From contig NZ_NEGZ01000007.1 of NCBI RefSeq assembly GCF_002127585.1, forward strand, positions 84,020-139,649: a stretch of DNA of 55,630 nucleotides. The letters are read 5' to 3'. The notes under the pieces were generated by a model that saw only the letters and a program-made list of their open reading frames with translations, did no database searches and was not told the DNA's origin. A program made the translations under genes and the position numbers. Positions 8,291 to 17,744 of the stretch are shown in pieces. The number at the start of each line of letters is the position of its first letter. Position 1 is the first letter of the stretch. This DNA is from Janthinobacterium sp. GW458P. Lineage in GTDB: Bacteria > Pseudomonadota > Gammaproteobacteria > Burkholderiales > Burkholderiaceae_D.

Positions 8291-9006
8291 AGGCTTTTCT
8301 TGGCCAGCTTGCCCGGTTCGACGCCCAGCTGTTTCAGCTTGCGGTACAAATGGGTGCGTTCCAGCCCCGTTTTTTCCGCCACGCGCGTCATGCTGCCGCC
8401 TTCGCGGCCCAGGTGGTGTTCGAAGTACATGCGCTCGAAGGCATCGCGCGCCTCGCGCAGCGGCAGGTCGAACGACAGGTTGTAGCCATGGCCTTCGGCC
8501 ACCGCCGGCACGGCGATGCCCGGGCGCACCATCAGCTGTTGCGGCGCGCTGCCGCCAAAGCTGGGCACGGGATGGCTGCTTTCCTCGGCCACGACGGCCG
8601 CCGCGGGACGCGGCGCCACGCTCGGCGAGCGCACGGTTTCCTGCGCCCGCGTCAAGCCTTGCTGGACCGCTTTCAGCAGTTTCTGCAGGGCAATCGGCTT
8701 TTCCAGGAAATTCAACGCACCGATACGCGTCGCCTCGACGGCCGTATCGATGGTGGCATGACCCGACATCATGATCACCGGCATGGTCAGCAAGCCATCG
8801 CGCTGCCACTCCTTGAGCAGGGTCACGCCATCGGTGTCCGGCATCCAGATATCGAGCAATACCAGATCCGGCGCACCGGCGGCACGCGCTTCACGCGCCT
8901 GCTGCGCATTTTCGGCCAGCTGGATAGCATGCCCTTCGTCGCCCAGAATTTCCGAGAGCAACTCACGGATACCCATTTCATCATCCACTACGAGTATGTT
9001 TGCCAT
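8287..9006 (-). CDS. NtrX-like response regulator without AAA+ domain
   Basis: The 239-residue protein starts with a receiver domain (about 1-120) holding VDDE, the phosphorylatable Asp in LLDIWMPD and the Lys of NFLEKPI. An Ala/Pro-rich linker follows, then a C-terminal Fis-type helix-turn-helix (about 190-232, TGLERTHLYRKLKQLG). The sigma-54-activating AAA+ module found in full-length NtrX is absent, so it cannot act as a standard sigma-54 activator. The ATG at 9006 is preceded by GGAAGG. The gene follows its cognate kinase by 97 bases and overlaps the CobW-like gene. Confidence 0.9.
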   Translation of the reverse strand: MANILVVDDEMGIRELLSEILGDEGHAIQLAENAQQAREARAAGAPDLVLLDIWMPDTDGVTLLKEWQRDGLLTMPVIMMSGHATIDTAVEATRIGALNFLEKPIALQKLLKAVQQGLTRAQETVRSPSVAPRPAAAVVAEESSHPVPSFGGSAPQQLMVRPGIAVPAVAEGHGYNLSFDLPLREARDAFERMYFEHHLGREGGSMTRVAEKTGLERTHLYRKLKQLGVEPGKLAKKSL

Positions 9007-9103
9007 TCGTGTCTTGCCTTCCTCATTTCGCCGGCCGTCGCGTACAAGAGGCACGCGCGGACAACTATGATTTTATTAGTGTTTTAAATACTAAACCAGA
9101 CTC

Positions 9104-11401
9104 TCAAGCCAGGAATTCCTGGGCCGGAGCGTCGGGAGCTAACTTTAACAGCAAAATGACCACCGAAGCGCCATTGCCGTCGACCCGGTTCTCGATATCG
9201 ATGCGTCCACCATGTTCATCGATAATTTTCTTCACCATCGCCAGGCCCAGCCCCGTGCCGCGCGCCTTCGACGTGACGTAGGGCTCGAAGGCCCGCGCCA
9301 GGATCTTCGGCGCAAAACCGGGGCCATTGTCGGTGATGGCCAGCCGCACGGCGATATTCACGCCGCCGTCCGCACTGCGATAATGAATTGCTTCCGTCCT
9401 CACGTCAATCCGCGGATGCGGTGATTCCGGCGGCAGGTCCGCCATGGCGTCCTGCGCGTTCTGCAACAGGTTATGTATGACCTGGCGCAATTGCGTGGGG
9501 TCGCCCATCACCATCGGCAAATTCGGCGCCAGCTGCGGGTGGATGATGTCGCCGTCGTCGCCGCGCAAATACAGGTTCAGGATCTCTTCGATCAGCTCGT
9601 TCAAGCGCAGCGGGGTCAGCACGGCCGGCGGCGTGCGCGCATAGTCGCGGAAGTCGTCGACCATGCGCTTCATGGCGTCCACCTGCTTGACGATGGTGGT
9701 GGTGGCGCGGCTGAGCAGTTCGGCGTCACGCGGCTCCAGCTTGCCTTCGAGCTTCATCTGCAGGCGCTCGGCCGACAGCTGGATCGGCGTCAGCGGGTTC
9801 TTGATCTCATGCGCGAGGCGGCGCGCCACTTCGCCCCAGGCGATCGAGCGCTGCGCGGAAATGACGTCGGAAATATCATCAAACACCACGATGTAGCCGT
9901 TGCCGGATTCCAACGGCAGGCGCGAGCCGCGCGCCAGCAGGGTGATGTCGTGTTCGTCGGCACTGCTGCCCAGGCGGCGCGGGATCTCGATCTGGCGTTG
10001 CCAGTGCAGGCGCTGCAGGTTGCGGCCCGACGCCGACTGCGCACTCTGCGCCGTGAAGGCGCTGATGATGGCGGAACCAAACTCTTCCATCCCGGCAATA
10101 TTTGCCAGCGGCTGGCCCACCATGCTGGCGCCCGAATGCTGGAGGATGCGTTCCACCGATTCATTGCAGGTCACCAGTTTGAAATCGCCATCGAGCACCA
10201 TCACGCCGGCCGACATGTTCGCCAGCACCGATTCGAGGTGGGCCTTGGCATTCTGCAGCGCGGCGCGGTTGCTTTCCACGGCCGTGCGCGCATCGAGCAG
10301 CTGGCGCGTCATGATGTTGAACGATTGCGTCAGGGTGCCCAATTCATCCTTGCTAGCGACGATGGGGCGCGGCGACAAATCGCCCTCGGCCACGGCGCGC
10401 GTGCCCTCGGCCAGCAGCAGCAGGGGCTGGGCCAGGTTGCCCGCGATCAGGAAGGCGCTGCCGATGGCGCCAAAGATGGCCAGCAGCAAGGTCAAGGTGA
10501 GGATTTCCATGTACATCTTGCGCAAGCCCACGCGCGCGACGAAACGTTCCTTGTATTCGCTGTAGGCGGCGCGCAGCATCTCGCCGTTGGTGGCCAGCTT
10601 GGGTGGCACCGATTGCAGCAATTGCAGGTAGCGGGGCGACACGGACGGCCCCGGCACGGACACCAGCACGCGCAGGCGCAGGCTGGCGGCCGCATCGAGC
10701 GCCGCCGGCGGCCCGGCGCGGATGCCGCCGCCGCCCGATTCCGTGCCATCGTCATGCAGTTCCAGTCCGCCCTCGGCCGAAGCGTAGCCGGCCGGCAAGG
10801 CCGCCTGCGCCAGCATGGCCGGCGTAGGCAGGTCGGCCGCGCTGTGCGGGCCGGCGCTGGCCAGCAGGACGCCGTCGCCGCTGACGATCATGACATTTTG
10901 CATGCCCTCTTCGCGCAGCAGGCTGGTCAGCACTGCCGGGCCGGCCACGGGATCGGCGCGCAGCTCGTCGACGGCCTTGTGGCCGCGGCGGTCGAGTTCG
11001 ACCAGGGCCGCATCGAGACCCGCGCGGCCCAGTTCCAGGCCCGATTCCAGCGCCGCCTCGATCTTGACGTTGAACCACGATTCGATGGAATGGGAAACGA
11101 ATTGCACGGAGACAAGAAAAATCACCAGGCCGGGCAGGATGCCGACGGCGGCGAACAGCATCACCAGGCGCGTCATCAGCTTGGAACCGAACTTGCCGCT
11201 CTTGTAGCGCGCGTACAGGCGGCCCAGCGAAATGCCGACCAGCGCCAGCAGCGACACGGCCACGGCCGCGTTGAGCCCCAGCAGCCAGGAATAATAACGG
11301 TCGAAGAAGCCGGAATTGTCGGAAGCCGACGCCAGCAGGAAGAGCAGGATACTGACAATGCCGCCGCCCACCACCAGCAAATAGCGCAATGCTTGACTCA
11401 C
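9104..11401 (-). CDS. NtrY-like membrane sensor histidine kinase
   Basis: The 765-residue kinase has N-terminal membrane helices (about 8-25, 38-60, 75-103), a long periplasmic or extracytoplasmic part, a helix near 300-325, HAMP, a PAS domain (about 385-480), HisKA with VARRLAHEIKNPLTP, and an ATPase domain with NLLQNAQDA, DNGPGF and GTGLGLAMVKKI. This is the NtrY layout, the partner of the adjacent regulator. It starts with GTG at 11401, which shares one base with the TAG stop of the DUF4390 gene (TAGTG), indicating translational coupling. The signal sensed is unknown. Confidence 0.92.
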   Translation of the reverse strand: MSQALRYLLVVGGGIVSILLFLLASASDNSGFFDRYYSWLLGLNAAVAVSLLALVGISLGRLYARYKSGKFGSKLMTRLVMLFAAVGILPGLVIFLVSVQFVSHSIESWFNVKIEAALESGLELGRAGLDAALVELDRRGHKAVDELRADPVAGPAVLTSLLREEGMQNVMIVSGDGVLLASAGPHSAADLPTPAMLAQAALPAGYASAEGGLELHDDGTESGGGGIRAGPPAALDAAASLRLRVLVSVPGPSVSPRYLQLLQSVPPKLATNGEMLRAAYSEYKERFVARVGLRKMYMEILTLTLLLAIFGAIGSAFLIAGNLAQPLLLLAEGTRAVAEGDLSPRPIVASKDELGTLTQSFNIMTRQLLDARTAVESNRAALQNAKAHLESVLANMSAGVMVLDGDFKLVTCNESVERILQHSGASMVGQPLANIAGMEEFGSAIISAFTAQSAQSASGRNLQRLHWQRQIEIPRRLGSSADEHDITLLARGSRLPLESGNGYIVVFDDISDVISAQRSIAWGEVARRLAHEIKNPLTPIQLSAERLQMKLEGKLEPRDAELLSRATTTIVKQVDAMKRMVDDFRDYARTPPAVLTPLRLNELIEEILNLYLRGDDGDIIHPQLAPNLPMVMGDPTQLRQVIHNLLQNAQDAMADLPPESPHPRIDVRTEAIHYRSADGGVNIAVRLAITDNGPGFAPKILARAFEPYVTSKARGTGLGLAMVKKIIDEHGGRIDIENRVDGNGASVVILLLKLAPDAPAQEFLA

Positions 11402-11961
11402 TACTCCGCCGTATACAAGAAGGTTTTTTTATTCGAAGCCAGGCGCCAGTCGCTGTTATTGAAGGCATTGACCTGTATCGGCTTGGGCAGATAGTCGCGG
11501 TCCATGCCCATACGCAAGGTCACGTTATACGTCTGCCCCACTTTCAGCTCGCCGCGCCGCGCCACCAGCCAGCGGCTGGGACGGCGGATCAGCAGCAGGG
11601 CGTCGTCGAGGCTGGCAAAGCTTTGCTGCAGGCCGCCGCCCGACACATGGTACTGGCGCGTCAGCACGTTGTACGACAGGCGGCTGGTCTGGCGCGCGAC
11701 GATGGCTTTTTCATCGAACCAGTACCAGCGGGGCCGGGTCAGTTCAATTTCCGTCGTGAAAAACAGGGGGACGCCGTGCTGCACGGCGTCATCGAGGTCG
11801 TGATTGAGCTCGAACGAATAGGCGGCGGCCAGCTTGTAGCCCTCTTCGCTAGCCTCGATGTAGGCACGCGTGATCTCGACCATATCGGCGGCATGCGCGC
11901 GTGGCATGGTACATGCCAGCATCAGCAGCAGGGCCAGGAGTCGGAAGAGTCGTGTTGTCAC
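11401..11961 (-). CDS. DUF4390 exported protein
   Basis: The gene lies between rsmB and the NtrY-type kinase in the same operon. With the GTG at 11961 the 186-residue product opens with a clean signal peptide (TTRLFRLLALLLMLACTMPRAHA) and a mature domain with ITRAYIEASEEGYKLAA and RWYWFDEKA, recognisable as DUF4390. An alternative ATG at 12015 overlaps the rsmB stop and would add 18 residues before the signal peptide; no clear ribosome-binding site decides between them. A link to envelope sensing by the kinase is suggested only by position. Confidence 0.8.
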   Translation of the reverse strand: MTTRLFRLLALLLMLACTMPRAHAADMVEITRAYIEASEEGYKLAAAYSFELNHDLDDAVQHGVPLFFTTEIELTRPRWYWFDEKAIVARQTSRLSYNVLTRQYHVSGGGLQQSFASLDDALLLIRRPSRWLVARRGELKVGQTYNVTLRMGMDRDYLPKPIQVNAFNNSDWRLASNKKTFLYTAE

Positions 11962-12004
11962 AAGTGTGCCGATAGTGTCCGTAGGAAAAGTATGAACGAA
12001 TCGC

Positions 12005-13426
12005 TCAAGCCGCATTTTTTTGGAACAGCGCATAGAACAAACCGTCATGGTCCTGCTCCGCGCTGCCAGTTGGCAACAGCTGACCGGGCGCCGTCAAACG
12101 GGTCGCATTATTGCGCACCGCAAATGCAGCCGCCTGTGCCTCGGACTCCTGCGGCCACAATGAACAAGTCACGAACAGCAATTTACCATCGGGGCGCAGC
12201 ATCTGCCACAGGTTGTCCAGAATTTTGGAGGAAAGTGTTGCAAGTTGGAACGCGTCGCCCTTGCGGCGCAACCAGCGGATATCGGGATGGCGGCGCACGA
12301 TGCCCGACGCCGTGCACGGCACGTCGGCCAGGATGCGGTCGTACTGCTGGCCGTCCCACCACGCGCCCGATTGCGCATCCTGCGCCTTCAGGGTCGCCTC
12401 CAGGCCCAGGCGCTCGAGGTTTTCCGCGATGCGCGGCAGGCGCTTGGCGTCCGCATCGATGGCCGTCACCTGCACGTCGGCCAGCTCCAGGATATGACAG
12501 GTCTTGCCGCCCGGCGCCGCGCAGGCGTCAAGCACGCGCATGCCGTCGTGCAAGTCCAGCAACGGCGCGGCCAGTTGCGCGCCAGCATCCTGCACGGAGA
12601 CGACACCGTGCTCGAAGCCGGGGATCAGGGCCACGCCGATCGGCTTGTCCAGGCGCACGGCGAACGGCCCCACCTGGCGCGCGGCGATGCCCGCCCCGGC
12701 CAGCACGGCCAGATAGGCTTCCACCGTGCTCTTGCGGCGGTTCACGCGCAGGGTCAGCGGCGGCACGGCATTGCCTGCCGTCAAAATGGCTTGCCAGTCG
12801 CGGGGATAGGCCAGGCGCAGCGAATCGATCCACCACTGCGGATAATTCCATTGCGCCAATGGCTGTTGCAGTGCCGCTTCCAGCAAGGATTTGCGCTCGC
12901 GCAAGAAACGCCGCAAAACGGCGTTGACCATGCCCTTGGCATGCGCCAGGTCAGGGTGCGATGTCGCCACCGTGACAGCCTGGTCGACGACGGTGAATTC
13001 TTCGTAGGGCTGTTCGCCCGGCTCGGCCGACATCAACGACAGCGCGCAGCACAGCAGCGCGGCCAGCATCGGCGGCTCCGGCGCCTTCGACGTCATCAGG
13101 CCGACCAGGGTTTCGCTGCGGCCCAGCTGGCGCATGGTGCGGTAGGAAATATCCTGGATGGCGCCGCGCGCCTGCGGGCTGGCGTTCGATTGCGCAAATA
13201 CCTTGGCCAGCGCCTGCGGCAGGGCCGTGCCCGTGCGCACTTGCGCCACGGCATTGGCAGCGCCCAGCAGGCAAAACGCCAGCGAGTCGGCCCGCAAATC
13301 GGGTTGGAAGCCCGGCTGCAAGACCGGTTTCAGGTCGGGATGGTAGCTGGGACGCAATTTCGGTGCGGCAGGCGCCTGGCCTGGCGCCGGCTTGGTTTTC
13401 AATTTCAGCGTGGGGCGCTTGTTCAT
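12005..13426 (-). CDS. rsmB: 16S rRNA (cytosine967-C5)-methyltransferase
   Basis: RsmB methylates C967 of 16S rRNA. The 473-residue protein has a basic Pro/Lys-rich N-terminus, an NusB-like RNA-binding domain (about 45-180) and a Rossmann methyltransferase domain. That domain contains DACAAPGGKTCHILE for S-adenosylmethionine binding. It also contains DVPCTASGIVRRHPDIRW and the catalytic cysteine in FVTCSLWPQE. The ATG at 13426 opens the operon. A possible promoter for it (TACAAT on the minus strand at 13492-13497) lies upstream. The basic N-terminal tail of about 40 residues is longer than in E. coli. Confidence 0.95.
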   Translation of the reverse strand: MNKRPTLKLKTKPAPGQAPAAPKLRPSYHPDLKPVLQPGFQPDLRADSLAFCLLGAANAVAQVRTGTALPQALAKVFAQSNASPQARGAIQDISYRTMRQLGRSETLVGLMTSKAPEPPMLAALLCCALSLMSAEPGEQPYEEFTVVDQAVTVATSHPDLAHAKGMVNAVLRRFLRERKSLLEAALQQPLAQWNYPQWWIDSLRLAYPRDWQAILTAGNAVPPLTLRVNRRKSTVEAYLAVLAGAGIAARQVGPFAVRLDKPIGVALIPGFEHGVVSVQDAGAQLAAPLLDLHDGMRVLDACAAPGGKTCHILELADVQVTAIDADAKRLPRIAENLERLGLEATLKAQDAQSGAWWDGQQYDRILADVPCTASGIVRRHPDIRWLRRKGDAFQLATLSSKILDNLWQMLRPDGKLLFVTCSLWPQESEAQAAAFAVRNNATRLTAPGQLLPTGSAEQDHDGLFYALFQKNAA

Positions 13427-13792
13427 AGTTATCCGGTGTAGCTGCGCGCAGCTGGTGGCACTCGCGGCCGCGCGTCATCAATAAAGGGTCGATTGTAGCG
13501 TTTGTAGCGCCCTCTGGCCCAAGCGATTGCAGTGATAAATGTAAATTGCGGCAAAAAACCGCATATATACAAGCAGAATGCGCCATGCTGATGTTTTCAT
13601 GCACCAACATGGACATGCCTTCCTGATAATATCGTGAAAAGCGGCGCGACGGCGCGCCCGCCGGCAAGCGTATTGTTCCCGGCAGCAAACCAGTATAATT
13701 AACGCAGTCTGGGCGGCTTGGGTACTTGCCGTCCGTTTTGCTTTTTGATTCATTCTATTCATTCTTAACGCGGTTTCGCCGCCATCCTGCTC
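13427..13792. promoter_or_regulatory. Divergent promoter region rsmB/argS
   Basis: For argS, TATAAT at 13694-13699 is perfect and TTGTTC at 13673-13678 is a fair -35 with a short 15-base gap. For rsmB, TACAAT is read on the minus strand at 13497-13492 with TTGGGC 19 bases upstream. A tandem nine-base repeat, ATTCATTCT twice, fills 13748-13765 in the argS leader. No ribosome-binding site is obvious before argS. No small gene was found in these 366 bases. Confidence 0.45.
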
Positions 13793-15502
13793 ATGCTCGC
13801 CCAACAGAAACAAGAAATCATCGCCCTGTTCCAGGCCGCCCTCGCTCCCGTCCTGGCCGGCACCTCGCTGACCCCTATCGTGGTGCTCGAGCGACCACGC
13901 GATGCATCGCATGGCGACGTCGCCTGCAATATCGCCATGCAACTGGCCAAGCAGCTGAAACAGAATCCGCGCGAACTGGCGCAAACCATCGTCACCGCCG
14001 TGCTGGCCAATCCGGCCGGCAAGGGCCTGGTCGAAGCGGTGGAAATCGCCGGTCCCGGCTTCATCAACGTGCGCGTGTCCGCTGCCGCCAAGCAAGCCGT
14101 GGTGAAGACCATCCTGGCCGAAGGCGCCAGCTATGGCCGCAGCACGGCCGGCGCCGGCAAGCAGGTCATCCTGGAGTTCGTCTCGGCCAACCCGACCGGT
14201 CCGCTGCACGTGGGCCACGGCCGCCAGGCGGCCCTGGGCGACGCCCTGTCGTCGCTGTTCGACGCGCAAGGCTATCAAGTGACGCGCGAGTTTTACTATA
14301 ACGACGCGGGCGTGCAGATCCAGACCCTGGCCAGTTCCGTGCAGGCGCGCGCGCGCGGCTTCAAGCCGGGCGACGCCGAATGGCCGGAGTCGGCCTACAA
14401 CGGCGACTACATCGCCGACATCGCCGACGACTTCAAGGCCGGCAAGACGGTGTCGGCCAGCGATGGCTTGCCCGCCACGGCCAATGGCAACGTCGACGAC
14501 ATCGATTCGATCCGCCCGTTCGCCGTCACCTACCTGCGCAACGAGCAGGATATCGACCTGCAGGCGTTCGGCGTGAAGTTCGACAATTACTACCTGGAGT
14601 CGTCGCTGTACGCCGACGGCAAGGTCAACAGCGCAGTGGAAACCTTGATCAAGGCCGGCCACACGTATGAACAGGATGGCGCGCTGTGGCTGCGCACCAC
14701 CGACTTCGGCGATGACAAGGACCGCGTCATGCGCAAGACGGACGGCACCTACACGTATTTCGTGCCGGACGTGGCGTATCACCTGGTGAAATGGCAGCGC
14801 GGCTTCGTGCAGGCCATCAATATCCAGGGCAGCGACCACCACGGCACCATCGCGCGCGTGCGCGCCGGCCTGCAGGCCGTAGACATGGGCATCCCGCAAG
14901 GCTACCCAGACTATGTGCTGCACAAGATGGTCACCGTCATGAAGGACGGCGAAGAAGTCAAGATTTCCAAGCGCGCCGGCTCCTACGTGACCGTGCGCGA
15001 CCTGATCGAATGGTCGGGCGGCGGCGACATCGCCAAGGGCCGCGACGCCGTGCGCTTCTTCCTGATCTCGCGCAAAGCCGACACGGAATTCGTCTTCGAC
15101 GTCGACGTGGCGCTGAAAACCACCGATGAAAACCCGGTCTATTACGTGCAGTACGCGCATGCGCGCATCTGCCGCATCCTGGAAAACTGGGGCGGCGACG
15201 AAAGCAGCATCGCCGGCGTCGACCTGGCCGCCCTGACGGCGCCGACCGAGGCGACCCTGCTGGCGACCCTGGCCGCCTACCCGGAAATACTGGCGCGCGC
15301 GCAAGCTGAACTGGGGCCGCACCAGGTCGCCTTCTACCTGCGCGAACTGGCCGCCAACCTGCACAGCTTCTACTTCGCTGAAAAAGTGCTGGTCGAAGAC
15401 GAAGCCGTCAAGATGGCCCGCCTGGCGCTGGTGATCGCCGCGCGCCAGGTGCTGCGCAACGGCCTGGCACTGATCGGCGTATCCGCGCCAAACAAAATGT
15501 AA
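13793..15502 (+). CDS. argS: Arginyl-tRNA synthetase
   Basis: ArgRS charges tRNA(Arg). The 569-residue protein shows the N-terminal Add-1 domain, the class I signature [12 protein letters not shown] near residue 138, the KMSKS-equivalent KISKR near residue 390, and the C-terminal DALR anticodon-binding domain with [14 protein letters not shown] and [12 protein letters not shown]. Length is normal for the family. It is the first gene of a plus-strand run that continues with a SPOR protein 20 bases downstream. Confidence 0.98.
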   Translation: MLAQQKQEIIALFQAALAPVLAGTSLTPIVVLERPRDASHGDVACNIAMQLAKQLKQNPRELAQTIVTAVLANPAGKGLVEAVEIAGPGFINVRVSAAAKQAVVKTILAEGASYGRSTAGAGKQVILEFVSANPTGPLHVGHGRQAALGDALSSLFDAQGYQVTREFYYNDAGVQIQTLASSVQARARGFKPGDAEWPESAYNGDYIADIADDFKAGKTVSASDGLPATANGNVDDIDSIRPFAVTYLRNEQDIDLQAFGVKFDNYYLESSLYADGKVNSAVETLIKAGHTYEQDGALWLRTTDFGDDKDRVMRKTDGTYTYFVPDVAYHLVKWQRGFVQAINIQGSDHHGTIARVRAGLQAVDMGIPQGYPDYVLHKMVTVMKDGEEVKISKRAGSYVTVRDLIEWSGGGDIAKGRDAVRFFLISRKADTEFVFDVDVALKTTDENPVYYVQYAHARICRILENWGGDESSIAGVDLAALTAPTEATLLATLAAYPEILARAQAELGPHQVAFYLRELAANLHSFYFAEKVLVEDEAVKMARLALVIAARQVLRNGLALIGVSAPNKM

Positions 15503-15522
15503 TCGCGAAGGTCTAACCGTCA

Positions 15523-16245
15523 ATGAATCACGCTTCCCGCTTTACTTCGACCCGGCGCCAGCAGGGCAACACCCTGGTCGGCATCATCATCGGCCTGGTC
15601 ATCGGCCTGGGCATCGCCGTAGTGGTCGCCCTGGTGATCACCAAGGGTTCATCGCCATTCACCGACAAGTCGCCCAAGGCCGGCAAATCGGCCGAACCGA
15701 CGGCCGGCCAGATCGCCGACCCGAACAAGCCGATGTACGGCAACAAGGAAGCGGCCAAGGAAGCGGCGCGCGACTTCTCCCGTGAGCCGCGCGAAATCAC
15801 CACGCCGGCGCAGCCGGCCGCACCGGCACCCGCACCGGCACCGGCACCAGTACCGGCGCAGCAGCCGAAGGCGCCGCCACCGGACGCGCTGCAGGAATTG
15901 ATCGGCACCCTGAAGGACAAGCCGGCGCCGAAAACGCCTGCCGCCGCACCGGCGCCGCAGGCCAAGGCCGAAACGAAGACCGAGGCCAAGGCCGATGCAG
16001 CCGGCGATAAATGGATTTATTATCTGCAGGCCGGCGCCTTCCATGACATGGCGGACGCCGAAAGCACGCGCGGCAAACTGGCGCTGCTCGGCTTCGAAGC
16101 GGCCATCAGCGACCGCAGCACCGACGCCGGCGTGCTGCACCGCGTGCGCGTCGGTCCGTTCAACCAGCTCGAAGCGATGAACCGCGCGCGCACCAAGCTG
16201 TCTGAAAACGGCATCGATGTCGCCGTCGTCCGCAACCAAAAATAA
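15523..16245 (+). CDS. SPOR-domain membrane protein (FtsN-like)
   Basis: The 240-residue protein has a short cytoplasmic N-terminus, one membrane helix (about 18-41), a long Ala/Pro/Lys-rich periplasmic linker including a pure Pro-Ala repeat near residues 98-112, and a C-terminal SPOR domain (about 165-238) with YYLQAGAFHDMADAES and HRVRVGPF. SPOR domains bind denuded septal peptidoglycan, and this layout matches FtsN-like division proteins that follow argS in many betaproteobacteria. Whether it is the essential FtsN cannot be told from sequence alone. Confidence 0.88.
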   Translation: MNHASRFTSTRRQQGNTLVGIIIGLVIGLGIAVVVALVITKGSSPFTDKSPKAGKSAEPTAGQIADPNKPMYGNKEAAKEAARDFSREPREITTPAQPAAPAPAPAPAPVPAQQPKAPPPDALQELIGTLKDKPAPKTPAAAPAPQAKAETKTEAKADAAGDKWIYYLQAGAFHDMADAESTRGKLALLGFEAAISDRSTDAGVLHRVRVGPFNQLEAMNRARTKLSENGIDVAVVRNQK

Positions 16246-16254
16246 GGAACCAGC

Positions 16255-16926
16255 ATGCGTTTTCTGAAGAAGCTGTTGTTTGCCGCCGCCCTGTGCAGCG
16301 CCGCCATGGGCGCATCGGCCTCGCCGTCCGAGCCGAAGAACGGCGTCGAATACGAAACCCTGCCCGCGCCGCAGGCGACGGAATCGGGCAAGAAGATCGA
16401 AGTGACGGAATTCTTCGCCTATTACTGCCCGCATTGCAATGTGCTCGAACCGCAGCTGGCCGCCTGGGTCAAGAAACAGGGCGACAACATCGTCTTCAAG
16501 CGCGTGCACGTGTCGCGCGACGAAAGCGTGGCGCCGCAACAGCGTTTGTTCTTCACCCTGCAAGCCATGGGCCTGCTCGACAAGCTGCACACCACGGTCT
16601 TCCACGCCATGCACGTCGAGCGCAACCGCCTGGCCACCGATGAAGCCGTGTTCGACTTCGCCGCCCGGCAAGGCGTGGACCGCCAGAAATTCATCGACAC
16701 CTACCGCTCGATGGGTATCTCGGCACGCGTGCGCAAGGCCGATGCCATGATGCAGGCCTATAACGTCACGTTCTGGCCCATGATCGCCATCGACGGCCGC
16801 TACATCACCTCGCCATCGCAGGCCGATCAAGGCAGCAAGTCGGCCAGGAACGAAGAACAGCTGAACGCCCAGGCGCTCACCGTGATGGACGTGCTGGTCG
16901 CGAAAGCCAAAGCGGAAAAGAAATAA
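16255..16926 (+). CDS. dsbA: Thiol:disulfide interchange protein DsbA
   Basis: DsbA oxidises cysteine pairs of exported proteins in the periplasm. The 223-residue precursor has a signal peptide ending near ASA (residues 20-22), the thioredoxin-fold motif FFAYYCPHC with active-site Cys58 and Cys61, and the cis-proline loop FWPMIAIDG. The residue before the cis-proline is Trp, where E. coli DsbA has Val, a position that tunes substrate binding. The gene starts nine bases after the SPOR gene, so the two are likely co-transcribed. Confidence 0.93.
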   Translation: MRFLKKLLFAAALCSAAMGASASPSEPKNGVEYETLPAPQATESGKKIEVTEFFAYYCPHCNVLEPQLAAWVKKQGDNIVFKRVHVSRDESVAPQQRLFFTLQAMGLLDKLHTTVFHAMHVERNRLATDEAVFDFAARQGVDRQKFIDTYRSMGISARVRKADAMMQAYNVTFWPMIAIDGRYITSPSQADQGSKSARNEEQLNAQALTVMDVLVAKAKAEKK

Positions 16927-16928
16927 GC

Positions 16929-16973
16929 ATGTCGACTTCCCTGGCGCAGCCCCGGCACGCGCGCATCGCCTGA
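16929..16973 (+). CDS. Possible 14-codon upstream mini-ORF
   Basis: An ATG two bases after the dsbA stop opens a 14-residue frame (MSTSLAQPRHARIA) whose TGA overlaps the ATG of the SDR gene as TGATG. The arrangement could couple translation of the SDR gene to dsbA. No strong ribosome-binding site precedes it and the peptide resembles nothing known. It may be a relic of an older N-terminus or chance. Confidence 0.25.
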   Translation: MSTSLAQPRHARIA

Positions 16974-17734
16974 TGCACGGCGTTTTCATCACGGGGGCGT
17001 CGAGCGGACTGGGCGCCGCCCTGGCGCTGCAGTACGCGCGCCAGGGCGCCCATTTGGGCTTGCTGGCGCGCCGCGGCGACGCGCTGCAGCAGCTGATCGC
17101 CTCCCTGCCCCACCCTGAACGCCACCGCGCCTACGCCGTCGATGTGTGCGACCACGCCGCCCTGAAAAGCGCGGCGCAGGACTTCATCGCCTGCGCCGGC
17201 CGCATCGACGCCGTCATCGCCAGCGCCGGCGTGTCGTACGGCACCCTGACGGAACACGCGGAAGACCTAGACGCCTTCGAACGCCTCATCGCCATCAACG
17301 TCACGGCCACCGTGGCCACCTTCGCCCCATTCATCGCCGCCATGAAGGCCCAGGGCAGCGGACGCCTGGTGGGCATCGGCAGCGTGGCCGGCATCCGCGG
17401 CCTGCCCGGCGCCGAAGCCTACAGCGCCTCGAAAGCGGCCGTCATCAGCTACTGCGAATCGCTGCGCCTGGAATTGAAACCTGCCGGCATCAAGGTCGTC
17501 ACCATCACGCCAGGCTACATCGACACGCCAATGACGCGCCACAATGCCTACCGCATGCCCTTCCTCATGCCGGCCGACAAATTCGCCGCACGCGCCGCGC
17601 GCGCCATCGCCGACGGCGACAGCTACCGCGTGATTCCATGGCAGATGGGCGTCGTCGCCAAGCTGCTGCGCGTGCTGCCCAATGCCGTGTACGACCTGGC
17701 GTTCGCCCATGCGCCGCACAAGGCGCGCAACTGA
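16973..17734 (+). CDS. Short-chain dehydrogenase/reductase
   Basis: The 253-residue protein has the SDR cofactor motif TGASSGLG at residues 7-14, ASAGVSYG in place of NNAG, the catalytic Ser region GIGSVAGIRG and the active-site YSASKAAV. Arg in LLARRGD at the end of the second strand suggests NADPH. The substrate is unknown; the sequence is of the general classical SDR type, 'SDR family NAD(P)-dependent oxidoreductase'. The start at 16973 overlaps the stop of a mini-ORF and leads directly into the first strand. It precedes birA by ten bases. Confidence 0.9.
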   Translation: MHGVFITGASSGLGAALALQYARQGAHLGLLARRGDALQQLIASLPHPERHRAYAVDVCDHAALKSAAQDFIACAGRIDAVIASAGVSYGTLTEHAEDLDAFERLIAINVTATVATFAPFIAAMKAQGSGRLVGIGSVAGIRGLPGAEAYSASKAAVISYCESLRLELKPAGIKVVTITPGYIDTPMTRHNAYRMPFLMPADKFAARAARAIADGDSYRVIPWQMGVVAKLLRVLPNAVYDLAFAHAPHKARN

Positions 17735-17744
17735 CCCCATCACC

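Noticed and set aside
9473..11494. 673-residue open frame opposite the NtrY-type kinase gene
   Set aside because: Composition is typical of antisense frames in high-GC DNA, and the kinase on the other strand has all its motifs.
13478..15523. 681-residue open frame opposite argS
   Set aside because: Same antisense bias; argS is certain on the plus strand.
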